64,000 nucleotides of DNA from Limnomonas spitsbergensis (Eukaryota > Chlorophyta > Chlorophyceae > Chlamydomonadales). Made by a program: the position numbers and the translations under genes. The notes beneath the pieces were generated by a model. The model did not search any database, was not told where the DNA came from, and saw only the letters and a list, made by a program, of their open reading frames with translations. Where the stretch lies: positions 5,168,501-5,232,500 of the forward strand of contig JAYJMM010000112.1 in assembly GCA_037349105.1 (NCBI GenBank), written 5' to 3'. Shown here one piece after another: positions 1 to 11,808 of the stretch. Each line of letters begins with the position of its first letter. The stretch's first letter is position 1.

Positions 1-120
1 CTGCGGCCTCCACGCTTTGCAACAGGGCAGGCTAGGGTATGATACTTTGACTTTTGTGGAGGATGTGGTAGCTTTCGTTGAGGCTTATTCGTTTCAGGGG
101 CCGGGGCTACCTTTCCCCCC
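1..120 (+). mobile_element. 3' coding remnant of a LINE
   Basis: The reading frame from about position 17 (AGRLGYDTLTFVEDVVAFVE-like, partly) matches the last coding stretch of the LINE copies at 13.18-13.26 kb and 62.80-62.87 kb, where the same pattern of Gly-Trp/Tyr-Asp, then Thr/Ala-Phe-Val, then Asp/Glu-Val-Val occurs. The element enters from outside the window. A poly-C run follows at 115-126. It is a fossil, not a gene. Confidence 0.55.
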
Positions 121-758
121 CCCCCCTTACGTGTACGGTACGAGCAAAATCCGTGGCCTGCCTACCTACCAACAGAGCTGCTCCATGCGCAGTGAGATCA
201 CGACCTGGGGCAATTGCATCTAAGGTCGGGACTATGTAACAGAGGGATACTGAGCAACCATTGAGTATCAAGAGATGAGGCCTTCCCCCTCAGGAGATCA
301 GGGTCTGCCAAGGAGGGATACGAAACAGAGGAAGCCCTCCCAGTGATGAGCAATTGAGCTGGGGGGCACAAGAACTGAAGATGGAGCCCCCTCCTGTCAA
401 GAGTATCGGGCCCCGTACAGTTATTTATTACGCTTGGACACATGGCGCTCAACAATAAAAAAATAGAGATACGGTATGTTAATTCTTCTGTGGATATCTC
501 ACACCTGCTCACACTGTAGATCCGGTAAAAGGCGAGGATCCCGCAGATCTAGAGTCGTCCGATTCCATATTGGCCCACAGGGCTCCATTTAACTCCTGGC
601 ACTTGCTGTTCAAAAGTCTGAAATCAAGCAATCTTCATCGAAAAATCGCTGCTGACAAGCAATCGCGATCGCTGCTGCCTGCAGCACATTGTCACATTTC
701 TTCAGACTTTTTGCATCGAGCCACGCTTCGAATCTCCTCCAGCCGAATCTCCTCCGCC
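121..758. other. Region upstream of the TAM41 coding start
   Basis: I see no convincing gene here. The TAM41 reading frame stays open upstream to about 570, but without an ATG before 759. A promoter or 5' UTR is expected here; I found no clear TATA box. Confidence 0.4.
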
Positions 759-3700
759 ATGCCCGTCAGCGAAGGTGTGGAGCGGTTGATTCCCCTGCTG
801 CGTCACTTCCCGGCCGTCAGCCATGCTTTCGCCTACGGCAGTGGCGTCATGCACCAGCCTGGCCTGTACCACAGCCCAAAGCTTCCCACACCCAGCGGCA
901 ACCAGGCCCCCATGGTAGATCTCATCTTCGCAGTGGAAGATGCGCGCGCATGGCACGCAAAGGTGGGGCAGCGGCAGCGGCTATCTATGCGGCCCGCATG
1001 GCATGGCTGTCTCGTTTGGTGTGACTGCGAAGTTCCTCGTAACCCTTCCGTCCGTGGAGCATGGCATGGCATGGCAAACGCAGCTGCAGCTACTCTCCAT
1101 GTGGGGACTTCCCTGCCACGGCGCAACGGTGACCCAGACACCTGGGCCCAAATATTGTTTCGTCATAGCCCGCATCATGCCCTGGATTTCCCTCACCTCA
1201 TCTCACCATTGACCATATTATAACACAACAGCAAAACACTACATCAGGGCCTACGGCCTGGGAAGCTGGGTGCCGCACTGTTAACTGCCTGTGTCACCAA
1301 CAGTAGGCCAGTCAACAGTTGGTCCCCATCGGCCCAGTGCTGGTCAAGTGGTCATCCTGGTGGCTCTCTAAATACAGTCAAGTGTACACACGGCATGAAC
1401 TCCTCCCGGAAGATTTCCCAGCCGCTGTTATATCCACATCACACCCAACATGACATCCATGTTTGCACCAGCTCCTGCATATCATATCGGTCTGCTCTGC
1501 GGCCAGCATTTGTGTTCTGTACAAAAAAAAACATCATTGTACAGTGGTGGATGTTTTATATATATCTGCAACACCCTGTGAATCTGACACTCCATCTTAT
1601 CATTTGTTGCTCCAGGCGTCTGCATATCAGATCGGTCTGCTTAACCGCTTTGCTTCCAACCCCTCCCCCTGCCTCAGCCCCTGCTTCTGCCCCGACCCCA
1701 GCCCAGGCCCCGGCCCCTGCGAGCCCCTGCCCACCCCATCTTCTTGCCGAATGCAATGCATGGGACGTAGCGGGGTAGTAGTTGTTACCGAGTAGACACA
1801 ACTGCTCAAACCCTTTTCCAGAAGGGCCAGGCAGAGCAAACCGGGAGAAAATCAGCAGGGTTGTACCTTGTGAACTCCTGACCCTTCTCTTACGACTTCA
1901 TATACCGGTCCTATATGCAGAAATTGATACGGGGGTCATAAATTCACGTAACATTGGCAGGGCTTGTAAAGCATATTGGCGATGCCAAACTGATACTCTT
2001 AATTTTCCGTGGGCTGACCTATTGACCTGCCCACACATGTGCCTCAGACCCTTAAAGCAGGCCCTGCTGAAGTCTATTAGCAACGCACCTTATGTTAATC
2101 CTCCTCCCGCATGTGCGTCTACAGAATATTGCCGTAAACGGAGACCACTACTCTTGGCTTGCTCGATCCAGGATGGGTCATGAAATGGTGAGCGGGTGCA
2201 GGCCAGCAGCCAAGGGAAAAGCTAACAATATGTGCATGTGTACACCTGGAGTCAGAGAGTCTCAGCCTGTACCTTTGAATTGAAATCAGCCTGGCTGACG
2301 ACATTTCTAATACAACTCTGAAAGAGTTTAAGAAGCAAAAGGTATGAAGCCTAAAATGGTATTCTTTCAAATTCAATTCTTCTGGCTGGCAACACCTCTA
2401 TCTTGAATGCAAGAGAGGAGTCAGCCACAATTAGCCTGCAATGTGTGCCAGTGTGGATCTCAGTGCATGCGCCATGCCACCTGAAGGGACAACCAGGCGG
2501 CCTCCGTATTTAAATTCAAATGCGCCCAACGTCCGACAGTCAAAGTGTGGATGCATCTATCAGCCAGCCTGGCCCTTTTGATAAAGATTAATGGGTGCTG
2601 TCATGCTTCAGCAACCACCTCTCAAAACAATTAGGCGTATGCATTGCAATTGAGATTATTGATGTAAGGTCTTCGAGTTGCTGTCCTTAGTTTGACATGA
2701 TTCAGGCCGTTCCTGATGGCTATTTTTGTTTGACCCCATTGGCAAGCCTGGCAGCTGCTCATCAGCCCTCCGGAGACGGTCTGGTGCGCCCTAAAAATAA
2801 CGAGCATGCCAATGTACCCATCTACCAGTCCCTCCCGATTCAGATTTTGCTATTTTAACCCGTAGATCTGTACCCCGATGGCCAGGTGTGCAGCTTGGCG
2901 GAGCATGTTGGGGTGGGCGTCCACTTCAACGCGCTGGTCCCCATGGAGGGTCAGGTGAGGGGATTTGAATTGGAGTCCGAATTTAAACTTTTATTTGATG
3001 GGCTTTGTGGGCGGTATTTGCCTGCTGGGGTGGGGGTCCACTTTAACGCGCTGGTCCCCTTGGAGGGTCAGGTGAAGGGATTTAAGTTTGAATATGAACT
3101 AGGATTTGTGGAGCTAGGGAGGCGGTATTGGCCTGTTGGTGTAGGCGTTCACTGGGAAACTTTGTTCTCCGTGGAGGGTCAGGGCAGGGATTTGAATTTG
3201 AATTTGAAGGCCCAGGGGGGGCATCTACATCTTGGAGGTCAGGCTCCGGAATTGGGACCCGTTATTGGCCCTTGAAATTTGGGGATTAGGTTGGGGCGTC
3301 TAACCATCCTGTGATACCCTGTAGATAGAAATGCAAATAAAAATAAAAATAAAACACCCTCTTACGATTGAGAAGCAGGCTACAATGGCCGAGGCTGTGT
3401 ACTTCTGGCCGAAGCAGGGTAGCTGGCCAGTCCAGAAATGGATGGGCTGCAAGCCCGAACCTCTTCTAGCCCTTCCTCCCCTACATAAATTAAGATCCAG
3501 GACAAAAGCCCATCAGGATACACGATGGCCTAAGCTGTGATTATAAACAGATCAAGCCAAAGCAAGGTAGCTGGCTAGGACAAGCACCTTGGGCCGTAGG
3601 CTATAATTCTATAAGCATTGCCTGCCATTGGCATACCGCCACGCGGCCACCCAGGGCCTGATTGAGACCACACACATGGAGACCAATATACGTTTGGCAG

Positions 3701-6700
3701 TACGATCTGCTCGTAGGGACCCGATCAGCATGTCAAGCCGTCGGCCATCGGCCGTGGATTGCAGCTGACATGTGCCTGAGTCGCGGCAAAAGTATTCTTC
3801 AACGCAGTCCCTCTCCTGGCTCAGTCCTCTCTATTTAGAGCTGTTAGATCTCGGACCGATCTGTTGGATCTAAGACTGAAGGACTGGCTCCGCTTCCCGC
3901 CCCCCACCGCAGGTTGTCAAGTATGGGGTGGTGGAGATGGATCCACTGCTGAGAGACCTCAATGGATGGAGCCATTTGTACATCAGTGGGCGCATGCAAA
4001 AGCCGGTGCTTACCCTCTTTAGTAATGCACAAGTGAGGCGGAGGGAGAGGGGAGAGAGGGGAGGGAGGGTGGGGGTCGGACTGGGTTGGTGGGGCTGATC
4101 TCTCAATGTGCAAAAGTCGGTGCATACCCTCGTCAGCAATCCACAAGCAGGGTGGAGGGAGAGGGGAGGGAGGGGTTGGGGGGAGAAGGGGAGGACTGGG
4201 TTGGAGGGGCTGATCTCTCAATGTGCTCTAGCTGGTGCATACCCTCGTCAGCAATCCAAAAGTAGGGTGGAGGGAGAGGAGAGAGAGCGGAGGGAGGGGT
4301 TGGGGGGAGGGAGGTGTGGGGGGAGGGGCTGATCTCTGAATGTGCTCTAGCCGGTGCATACCTTCGTCAACAATCCACAAGTATAGCGCGAGGAGAGTGG
4401 AAGGGAGGGGAGGAAGGGGTAGGGGGGAGGGAGGGGTAGAGGGGAGGGAGGGGAGGGATGGGTAGGGGGGAGGGATGGGTGGGGGCAGGGGCTGATCTCT
4501 GTATGTGCTCTAGCCGGTGCATACCTTCGTCAGCAATCCACAAGTAAGGCGGAGGGAGAGGGGAGGGAGGGGTGGGAGGGGTGTGGGGGAGGGGCCGATC
4601 TCGCAATGCGCAAAAGCCGGTGCATACCCTCGTCAGCAATCCACAAGTAAGATGGGGGGAGAGGGGAGGGAGGGAGATGAAGGACGGGGTTGGAGGGGAT
4701 GTTAGCATGTGCAGAAGCTGGTGCTGAGCCTTGTCCGCAACGCACAAGTATGGCGGGGGAGAGGGGGTTGCAAGAATACGGGTTGTGGCTGATTACATGA
4801 CTGAGGCATTCCCAGCTGGGTGCTGAACTCGGGGACACATGCAAACCTTGCCTCTGGATTTTTAACGAGACCTTGTTTCATGCTTCAATTCAAGATGGCT
4901 TGCATTCTTCCCCAGGTGCAGGGTGCACAGGAACGCAACCTAGAGGCAGCCCTGTCAGCCGCGCTGCTGCTCTTGCCAGGCGCTTTCAGCACGGAGGTGA
5001 GAGCAGGTGGGGGCGGGGAGGGGGGGGGAGGAAGGGGTTGCCAGGGGGTGTATACCTTCATGCATGGTTTTCTCCAATCCATCTGCGGCCTTCCAGCGAT
5101 GCGGGTTTCGGTCATTTACGGTATTTAGTTTAGTCTTTGTTTATTTAACCCTTCATAAAGAGTTTCCTTCATGGAGGGTTTCCTTTCGTCCTCTTCCAAG
5201 GCGATGTCTGTTGTGTGTGCATGTGGGCGTGTGCGCGTCAACGCCATAATGATTCAATATTGGTTTATCGTGTTCATCCTTTTACGAAGATCTTCCCCCG
5301 GTCCATCTCCGGCCTGCCCCACTTATGTTCTGTGTGAACCAGGGGTGGGAACCCTCTGCGGCTCTGCCATTATTATCCAGGATGCATTAACCGTGTTCAT
5401 CCTTTTAGCTCAGAGCCTTGTCAGGTCCATCTTTGGCCTGCCCCATATGTGTGTGTGCGCTTGTTATGTGCGTGTGTGTGCGAACATGACCCTCTGCCAT
5501 TATCATGTCAGGCATACCTATCGTGTTTGCCCCCTCGCTCTCAGAGTCTTCTCAGGTCCATCTGCGGCCTGTCCTATCGGGGCGACCTGCGTATGGGGCT
5601 GGCCGAGGACCCTCAGAAGGTCGAGCGGATAGCGGAGGGCAGCCGGGCGCAGCTGGAGGCCATGTACCTGCCGCTGCTATCAGGAGCAAGGGACCCGGGG
5701 GGGAGCGGCAGGCAAGAAGCCAGACCCACCCCCCTGCACGAGGGGGTGACTCAGGTGATCCACCCTAAACCCGTTACCCTAAACTCTAAACCCTAAACCC
5801 TAAACCCACCTCCCTGCACGAGGGGGTGACTCAGGTGATCTACCCTTTAGGGTTCTCGGTTCATCCCTGGGGGCGACCAGGGTGAATGCTGCCTCACCTT
5901 CCGAACAAGCTTTTGTAAAAAACACAGCTGATCCTTCCAGTCATCTCATCACTCTCCTCTTCTTGTTAGCCAATTCACACTTCAATGACTGCAGAAGCCT
6001 GGCAGGAGTTGTCCAGCATCAAATACAGCTGATCCTTGTAGTAATCCCTCCTCATCCTTCCTCAACATTTTGGCCAACGTCACTCCCCAGGCGTCAAAGA
6101 ACACCTGACAGCAGGACACTGGACGCCTTTTGTTTTTGTCATCCCATCATCTTCTTCCTGGCAGCGGGACGTCCAACGTCAAACGCAGCTGATCCTCTCA
6201 GTCCTCCCATAACCTTCCCCCTTTTTTTGTTTTTGTCCTCCCTTTACCTTCCCCCTTTTTTGTTTTCATTTTCCCATTACCCTCTCCCTGTTTTTGGTCA
6301 ATGCCGCCCTCCAGGTGTCAGCGGGTGCCTGGCAGCAGGACGTTTCCGGCGAGGCGAGGATGGAGCTCATGAGGATGCTTCCGGTGGGGAATGTAGCTGA
6401 GGATTTGCATGGGGGGTGGGGAATGCAGCTGAGGATTTGCAGGGGTGTTGGGGAATGTAGCTGAAGATTTGCATGGGGGGTGGGGAATGTAGCTGATGAT
6501 TGGTATGGGTGGTGGGGAATGTAGCTGAGGATTTGCATGGGGGGTGGGTATGTATCTGAGGAGTTGCAGGGGGGTGGGGAATGTAGCTGAGGATGTAGCT
6601 GATGAGGATGCTTTCATGCTTCCGGTAGGCTCATCATTCCCTGCTCATCCAAAATAAGACGACATCTGACGAAAGTTGACGCGAAACACTCAACCGAGAA

Positions 6701-9661
6701 CCGTCACGCTTCGTGAACCCTCCCCGCTCTTAAGGGAACGAGCCTCTGCTACACTTTCCAGACCAGTATGTGTCAGACCAGTATTCCGCCTGTGTTCCCT
6801 GAAATCTGAAGTTCTTGGTTGATGATGTGACTTCCGTCACGCATCAGAAACGTACCGCTATTTAGGAAAGAGACCTGCGATTCCTAAAGTGCCAAATCGG
6901 TGTTCCTGAAATACGAAGTCAAAAATTGATGAGGGGTCTTTTCTGGTGGGCTCATCAAGGTCCAGCTGTTTAGGACATGAACCTGTGATTGACACAAAGT
7001 GCCATGCTGTGGATGTGCTTTGCCTTCCCGCACATTTAACGATTTTTAGGAGGATTTAGCTACAGTTTAGGAGGGTTCAGCTACAGTCTAGGAGGGTTCA
7101 GGTACAGTTTAAGAGGATTCAGGTACAGTTTAGGGTTGAGGGATACATCAGATCGGCCACGCCTGTCTTCAGTCGGTCACTGTGGGTACTGGGCGATTTA
7201 CGGCCCTTCAAAAAATATTATTTTTTGTGGAGGAGGCGATTGAAATCTGCGGTACCTATGTTCTGCTCAATTCATTTCGTTTGTTTATAAGGGGAGTTTG
7301 GTGGGCACGTAATTTCTCACTGTTTAGAAAATGACCTGTGAGCGCGCCTTCTCCCGAAGTTGAAGGTGGCCTCATACTTTGTAGATGTTCACTGACATGC
7401 AGAGTGCCTGCCCGTCCTTCCCGATACGCAAATTATGTCCGGGTACTGGTACACTATTCCAGCAATTGTAGGGTCTAGGGTTAGGGTAACCCTATACCCT
7501 AAATTGTGTACCAGCATGCCAGCAGTTGTTTTCATTCTTGTTTGGGACCCGCATGGGAAACGTTTGATTTGTTTCATCGTCCATGCACCGCCCGATTTCG
7601 ACTACTTCCAACCAATCCCGCCAACCCTGCTAAACCGTAATTTCTCAATCCGCGCCCCCTAAAGCACCACCCAGGGAAATGTCAACCTACTCTGCATAAT
7701 CAGCAACAGTGTCTATATAAGTGCTCACCAAGCCACTTTTGGGTGCTGCCGGGCGGCGGCTGCTGGCTGGGCTGATTGGGACTGGAACTTGACCGGCCTA
7801 GATTCGGCGGCCCAAGCAATGGGGCTTGCTGCACCAAGACCTGTCGGATAGCCTCCGATGTGTAGCTGACTCGACCTTAAGAACACACCTCTGTACAGCC
7901 TCAGTCGCAATCTCTGGGCGCAGCAGTATCCTGGGATGTGCAGCTCCCTTCATCTCGCCGTCGTTGCTTTAAGGAGCGTCCGCTACAACTCAGCCACGCA
8001 GTGCCATGTGGCTGATCGGGGCTTGTGCAGCCAGCCCTGTTGCCTGGCTCTTGGCTGCAGGCCGGTCAAAAGGTTTTGTCTTCATCGGCCCAGTGCTGGC
8101 CGCCCTGCGGCCTCCCAAGTTGGGCTGGCACGCCCTTAATCCTGAGCACTTCAGATAGGGGTTCATTGCCCTCCCGACCTCTTTCTTGCATATGGGATGT
8201 GCCTCCTGGGATCTAAGATCTAGGACCTCGGTTCCCAGATCTAGGCTTTATCTTTCTGGGTCGGGGGACGCATCTCCTAGACAGACGAAAGCCCTGAACC
8301 TCCTTCCCCCAAAATGTGTACCTCCAACCGTTCGTCTCACTATAACCACCTCAACCACCTCGCCAGGCGGTCTAGCCCACCACTTCAACCACTTAAACCA
8401 CCTTAACCGCACAGGTCTGTGTGCTGCACGAGGTGTCAAAACGTGTTGGGTTCAACGTGCCCGCGAGCCACCTCAAAATGCATGACACACGCGAGGACAT
8501 CCTGGCCCGGGCGGCAACGACGGCGGGCGCTGGCGGGCTGGCTGGCCTGGCCGCATCGGCGCTCAAGACCATCGTGTGGCGGTCGAGCGTGTGAGTGGGT
8601 CCGCTCGCAGCGCAACTTGATGTGAATATGTATTTGAGTTGGGAAGGGAAACTGGAAGCTGGGTTCGGGGTGGGCAGACCTGGCCTCAGACCTTAACTGG
8701 CCTGAAGCTGGTGGCCCAAGCAGCAGGGCATGGGGCACCAAGTCATCCCAGCGGCGTGCTATTTTGTGGCAAGAGTCTAGCTTTGAGTGAAGCTGAGGTG
8801 GAGTGCAGCTTATGTGTAGTTTGAGTTTAGCTTTAATTGTAGATGAAATGTAGCTGAATTGTAGCTGAATTGCAGCTGAAGCATGCTCAAGGCTCCTGTG
8901 TGGCTGCCCTGTGTGTGAGTGGGTCCCCTTTTGCCGCACCACACTATTTCATATTTTCATCTGGAATAAAATACGAAAGCTGGCCGTGAGCGGGGTCTGG
9001 CGGGCCTGGCCGCAACGGCGCTCCAGTCCTTGATGTGGCAATCCAACGTGTGAGTGTGGCACTGCCAGAGGGTTAAGGGTTTAGGGTTAAGGGTTTAGCA
9101 CATGACCCCACTTTCCACAGAGAGCTGCTGCAACGTAGCTGACGAGTAGCTGAAGGACCTTAAAATAAGCAGTGTGCGGTGCTGTGAGGGGCCAGAGCTG
9201 CTCCGCTCAGTTGGCTCTCAACATACTTCAAAACCTGACATCTCATGTCTCACATTGTCTCCTGGGATGTGCATGGGGCCTTAGCATTGGCGAGGGGCGC
9301 TGTGCTTAGTTTAGGGTTTGGGGTTAAGGGTTTATGTTTGGGATGTGCAGGGGGGCTTAGCATAGGCGGGGGCGCTGTGCTTAGTTTGTGCGCAACGAAC
9401 TTTGAAACCTGATTTATCATCTTAGTCTCACTGGTACCTGACATGTGTCTTGTGCTCTCCTGCAGGGTTTAGGGTTTAGACTGGTACCTGACATTGTCTC
9501 TTGTGCCCTTCTGCAGGGCTCAAGCGTTGTCGGGGCTGCTTGTTTCCGGAGGAGGCAAGACAGTGGATTATTTAGCGAGGAAGGTTCGGAAAGCTGCATG
9601 GCCGCTGCCGCTGGCTTTGAAACCAAGCGCGGCTGCTGACAGCAACAGCAAAAGATACTAG
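759..9661 (+). CDS. TAM41: TAM41, mitochondrial phosphatidate cytidylyltransferase (nine exons)
   Basis: Makes CDP-diacylglycerol from phosphatidate and CTP for cardiolipin synthesis at the mitochondrial inner membrane (known role of the Tam41/Mmp37 family). Exons: 759-962, 2125-2187, 2886-2954, 3913-4032, 4916-4996, 5545-5754, 6315-6383, 8415-8590, 9517-9661. All junctions are GT-AG and in phase, giving 378 residues, near the usual family length. Family motifs in order: AFAYGSGV (residues 23-30, nucleotidyltransferase GS), MVDLIFAV with D54, WH at 65-66, HYSWL in exon 2, GVGVHFN in exon 3, VKYGVV (114-119), GRMQKPV (138-144), GLSYRGDLRM (187-196), WQQD in exon 7, and a C-terminal GLLVSGGGK segment. 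The start is the first in-frame ATG. No clear presequence is seen, though an upstream exon could supply one. Introns hold many junction-derived repeats. No broken frame was seen. Confidence 0.9.
1770..1850 (+). repeat. Dispersed ~75 bp repeat in TAM41 intron 1
   Basis: A segment with GTTGTTAC, then a CCCTT..AAGGG hairpin, then AGGGCCAGGCAGAGCAAACC recurs at 34726-34795 in a KAS I intron. The family is unknown; it may be the tail of a retroelement. Confidence 0.55.
2955..3200 (+). repeat. Decayed tandem copies of the TAM41 exon 3 / donor junction
   Basis: The end of exon 3 and its donor (GAGGGTCAG|gtgagg at 2954/2955) recur as diverged copies ending near 3073 and 3181. Each still contains a GGKG-VH-like coding trace (GGGGTGGGGGTCCACTTTAA in the first) and GGAGGGTCAG. 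Spacing is about 115 bp. Confidence 0.8.
4033..4755 (+). repeat. Minisatellite of the TAM41 exon 4 / donor junction
   Basis: After the exon 4 donor (CACAA|gtgagg at 4032/4033) come about six diverged copies of the exon end. Each has a GGTGCATACC..CGTCA.CAATCCACAAG core followed by the same GGAGGGAGAGGGGAGGG purine tract. Cores lie near 4112, 4226, 4345, 4515, 4618 and 4712. The purine-rich spacers vary in length. Confidence 0.85.
5068..5450 (+). repeat. Decayed copies of the TAM41 exon 6 acceptor side
   Basis: Sequences like the beginning of exon 6 (GGTCCATCTGCGGCCTGTCC at 5559) recur in the intron before it, at about 5077, 5299 and 5428, as CCATCTgCGGCCT variants. They are acceptor-side duplications, spaced about 110-220 bp. 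Confidence 0.75.
5755..5870 (+). repeat. Duplicated exon 6 end plus telomere-like repeat
   Basis: CTGCACGAGGGGGTGACTCA followed by the GGTGAT donor occurs at the real exon end (5754) and again ending at 5838. Between them lie CCCTAAA-type heptamers (5763-5806). Either donor could be used; the first keeps the simplest model. Confidence 0.85.
5985..6200 (+). repeat. Decayed copies of the TAM41 exon 7 region
   Basis: GCCTGGCAGSAGK-like and GACAGCAGGAC-like segments near 5995, 6105 and 6155 resemble the exon 7 start (GGTGCCTGGCAGCAGGACGT at 6324). CAGCTGATCCTTSYAGT follows more than one of them. They are diverged tandem copies. Confidence 0.55.
6384..6625 (+). repeat. Minisatellite after TAM41 exon 7
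   Basis: About seven copies of a roughly 30-40 bp unit with core GTGGGGAATGTAGCTGAGGA start right at the exon 7 donor (CTTCCG|gtgggg). The last copy is followed by GATGCTTTCATGCTTCCGGT, a copy of the exon end (GATGCTTCCGGT). Confidence 0.8.
7040..7140 (+). repeat. ~24 bp tandem repeat in TAM41 intron 7
   Basis: Four or five copies of a unit like TTTAGGAGGGTTCAGCTACA, ending in TTTAGGGTTGAGG. The unit resembles degenerate telomeric heptamers. The rest of intron 7 (6640-8414) shows no gene. Confidence 0.7.
8985..9062 (+). repeat. Decayed copy of the TAM41 exon 8 / donor junction
   Basis: A GGCGGGCCTGGCCGCAACGG segment followed by TGTGGCAATCCAACGTGTGA copies the end of exon 8 (GGCTGGCCTGGCCGCATCGG, then the GTGTGAGT donor) about 460 bp downstream of it. 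Confidence 0.85.
9063..9516 (+). repeat. Telomere-like repeats and copies of the exon 9 acceptor side
   Basis: TTTAGGGTTAAGGGTTTAG-type tracts occur at 9071-9100, 9306-9335 and 9466-9480. The segment before exon 9 (CTGGTACCTGACATTGTCTC...CTGCAG) is repeated upstream near 9429-9466, and more weakly near 9233-9290, so at least one decoy CTGCAG|GG acceptor precedes the real one at 9516. Confidence 0.75.
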
Positions 9662-9689
9662 GAATCCAAGGCCTGTGGAATCAAACGTT

Positions 9690-10010
9690 GCAGACAATCA
9701 ACGTGGCCGCTGCCGCTGGCTTTGAAACCAAGCAGGGCTGTGGACAGCAACGGCAGAAAGAGCCAGGTTTTGGAGGCCTTCTGGCCCTGGTGTTGCAGAC
9801 AACAGATGTGGCCGCTGCTGTTGGCTTTGGAGCCAGGCACGGCTGTGGGCAGCAATATTAAGTAGCACTAGCAGCACGATAGCTGTCCGTTTCCGAGGCA
9901 CAGGCAAGACAGCGGAATGTTTAGCATGGGTGGTGCGAAAGGCTGCTGAGCCATGGCCATTTCATTTGAAATCAAGCGCGGTCGCAGGCAGTAAGCTGCA
10001 GTATCAACAC
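9690..10010 (+). repeat. Decayed copies of TAM41 exon 9 beyond the stop codon
   Basis: Parts of the last exon recur downstream of the TAG at 9659-9661. GTGGCCGCTGCCGCTGGCTT-like copies occur near 9704 and 9808. A longer copy from about 9900 has GGCAAGACAGCGGAATGTTT, then AAATCAAGCGCGG. They do not keep a reading frame. Confidence 0.8.
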
Positions 10011-10318
10011 TATGGCAGGGGCATACAGCACTATCCGCATGGCAACTAACTGGAGAATGCAGCACTAGCAGCACTGCGGCAGCTTATTACCCCTAAAGAT
10101 GCCCTAGCCTTTGAACCGGCAGACCAACAGCCAGACCAACAGCCAGACCAACTATGGCAGCAGGTGGCATCAGCAAGGAACACTAGACTAGTAGACATTT
10201 CCAGCCATCAGACCCGGTCCCGCACTCCAGACCCGGTCCAGCCCTCCTCTCCCCAGTGGATGAGGTCTGATGGATTGGTATATTCAATTACTGATGGTCT
10301 CCTCGTGGCCTCACAGCC

Positions 10319-10390
10319 GGATACTGATCCGGATACTGATCCGGGTACTGATCCGGGTACTGATCCGGGTACTGATCCGGACATGGATGT
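10319..10390 (+). repeat. 12 bp minisatellite (GATCCGGGTACT)
   Basis: About five units of 12 bp. An open frame over it (DTDPGTDP repeats) is a by-product of the unit length; I do not call it a gene. The surrounding 10.0-11.3 kb holds no gene I recognise. Telomere-like CCCTAAA/AACCCT fragments lie at 10815-10930. Confidence 0.85.
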
Positions 10391-11539
10391 TTTTTTGATG
10401 AAAATGGAAACTGAATACCGGTAATCAGTAACTGATGGCCTCCTCATGACCAACCTGACACTTCTGCGCCCAGGCTGCGACCATGTCTGTGGTATTTTAT
10501 TTTATTGCGTGTTTTTCATGCATGATCAATGATGAATACCGTATGGTGTTCAGGGCATTGCTGGCCCATTCCATATCTTGTCGCACTTGTCGCGCTTTAA
10601 TCTGCATCTCCCTGATGGGCATGCTCATCATCTTGTGTCATGCCGTGCTCACATGACCAGGCTGCTTGCTCTCCACTGCCCATGATTGTCGGATGTTCTG
10701 TCAGTTTCGTGGGGAAGTGGTGGTTATTTCTCATTGAACCGGAATGTGTCCATAATTGACGTATGGGGCAGGTGTTTTCAAGCTTTTTATGGGCCCTAAA
10801 TGGCATAGAATTACAGTAGGATAAAACCCTAAAACCCGAGAAACCCTCAACCCTAAATAACTTGGTATTACAGTAGGTCAAAACCATAAAATATCGACTA
10901 ACATTATAAACCCTAAATATCCAAGGATTACAGTAGGATACCGGTAGCAAGCGAAGAAGCAGTGCTCCCTCTGGGCTGGCAACCCGTGGCATGAAGGTTG
11001 AATCTGAAGATTTAACAGTCCATTCAATGCATGCTTCACACTGCCTCAACCGGTTTAAGCTGTTTCGACAATTGGGACAGCGAGGGAGGTGCCCGTGCGA
11101 ACCAAGTAGAATAGTGGTGGGATGAAAAATAAAACCGTGTTTACCGGCAACGTTTGGTTTTAAGGTTTTAGGGGAAATGATTTCAGACTTTCATCGGCGA
11201 TCCAGTGTTCTTCATACTTAAGCATCTCTTCTGAACAGTTCGGCTTTCAGCAGCGCCGTAGCACGCTCCACTGCTCCAGGCTGCTTTTCTTTTGAGGCAT
11301 GCAGTCCAATAGTCCATGCGCAACAGGCAGCTGCAGGCCGTGGCAAACTGCATGTGGCCTTTGTGGATTTCACCAAGACTGTGTGCCACAGGAGCAGCTA
11401 TGGCAGCACCTGTCTGAGCGGCTTCACATGCCTTCATGCCTCTTGCGCGCTGTGCAAGCGCTATCCGAAGGTGGAGTCTACACGCTCACAGACGGCCATA
11501 AAAGCACTGGCCCTGTGCCTTGCACCCGATGTATTAAGG

Positions 11540-11808
11540 TATTTTTGCTGCATGGTCAAAACAGCGGGTATGCCTTTTTACTAACGATAGGCTCTGCAGG
11601 GTCTAAGATTAATAATTAATTATAAATAATATAATTTAGTACCGAAAAAATAATGACTACTTAATGGGGCCAGTCTTGCAAAATCGTCGATTTTGCTTGG
11701 TCGGGAAATCTTCATAAGATTTTGACCATGCAGCAATCTTCTTTTGTAAATACCGGTATATACCAACTACAAATATATACATATATAATTGTAGTAGGTA
11801 TATATATA
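11540..11808. other. AT-rich insertion inside the LINE copy
   Basis: Intact relatives read ...ATCAAG-CAGGGCTGC...; here ATTAAG and GGGCTGC are separated by about 270 bp of AT-rich DNA that begins GTATTTTT and ends TATACAG. It contains palindromes (GCAAAATCGTCGATTTTGC at 11679-11697) and a motif also present at 32.17-32.22 kb. It could be an introner-like insertion or organelle DNA. Confidence 0.65.

Noticed and set aside
570..758. TAM41 start upstream of 759
   Set aside because: The frame is open from about 570 but has no ATG there; the first in-frame ATG is 759 and family similarity begins right after it.
10164..10453. Open frames with DTDPGTDP or SVPGSVPG repeats
   Set aside because: Caused by the 12 bp minisatellite; no domain, no splice context.
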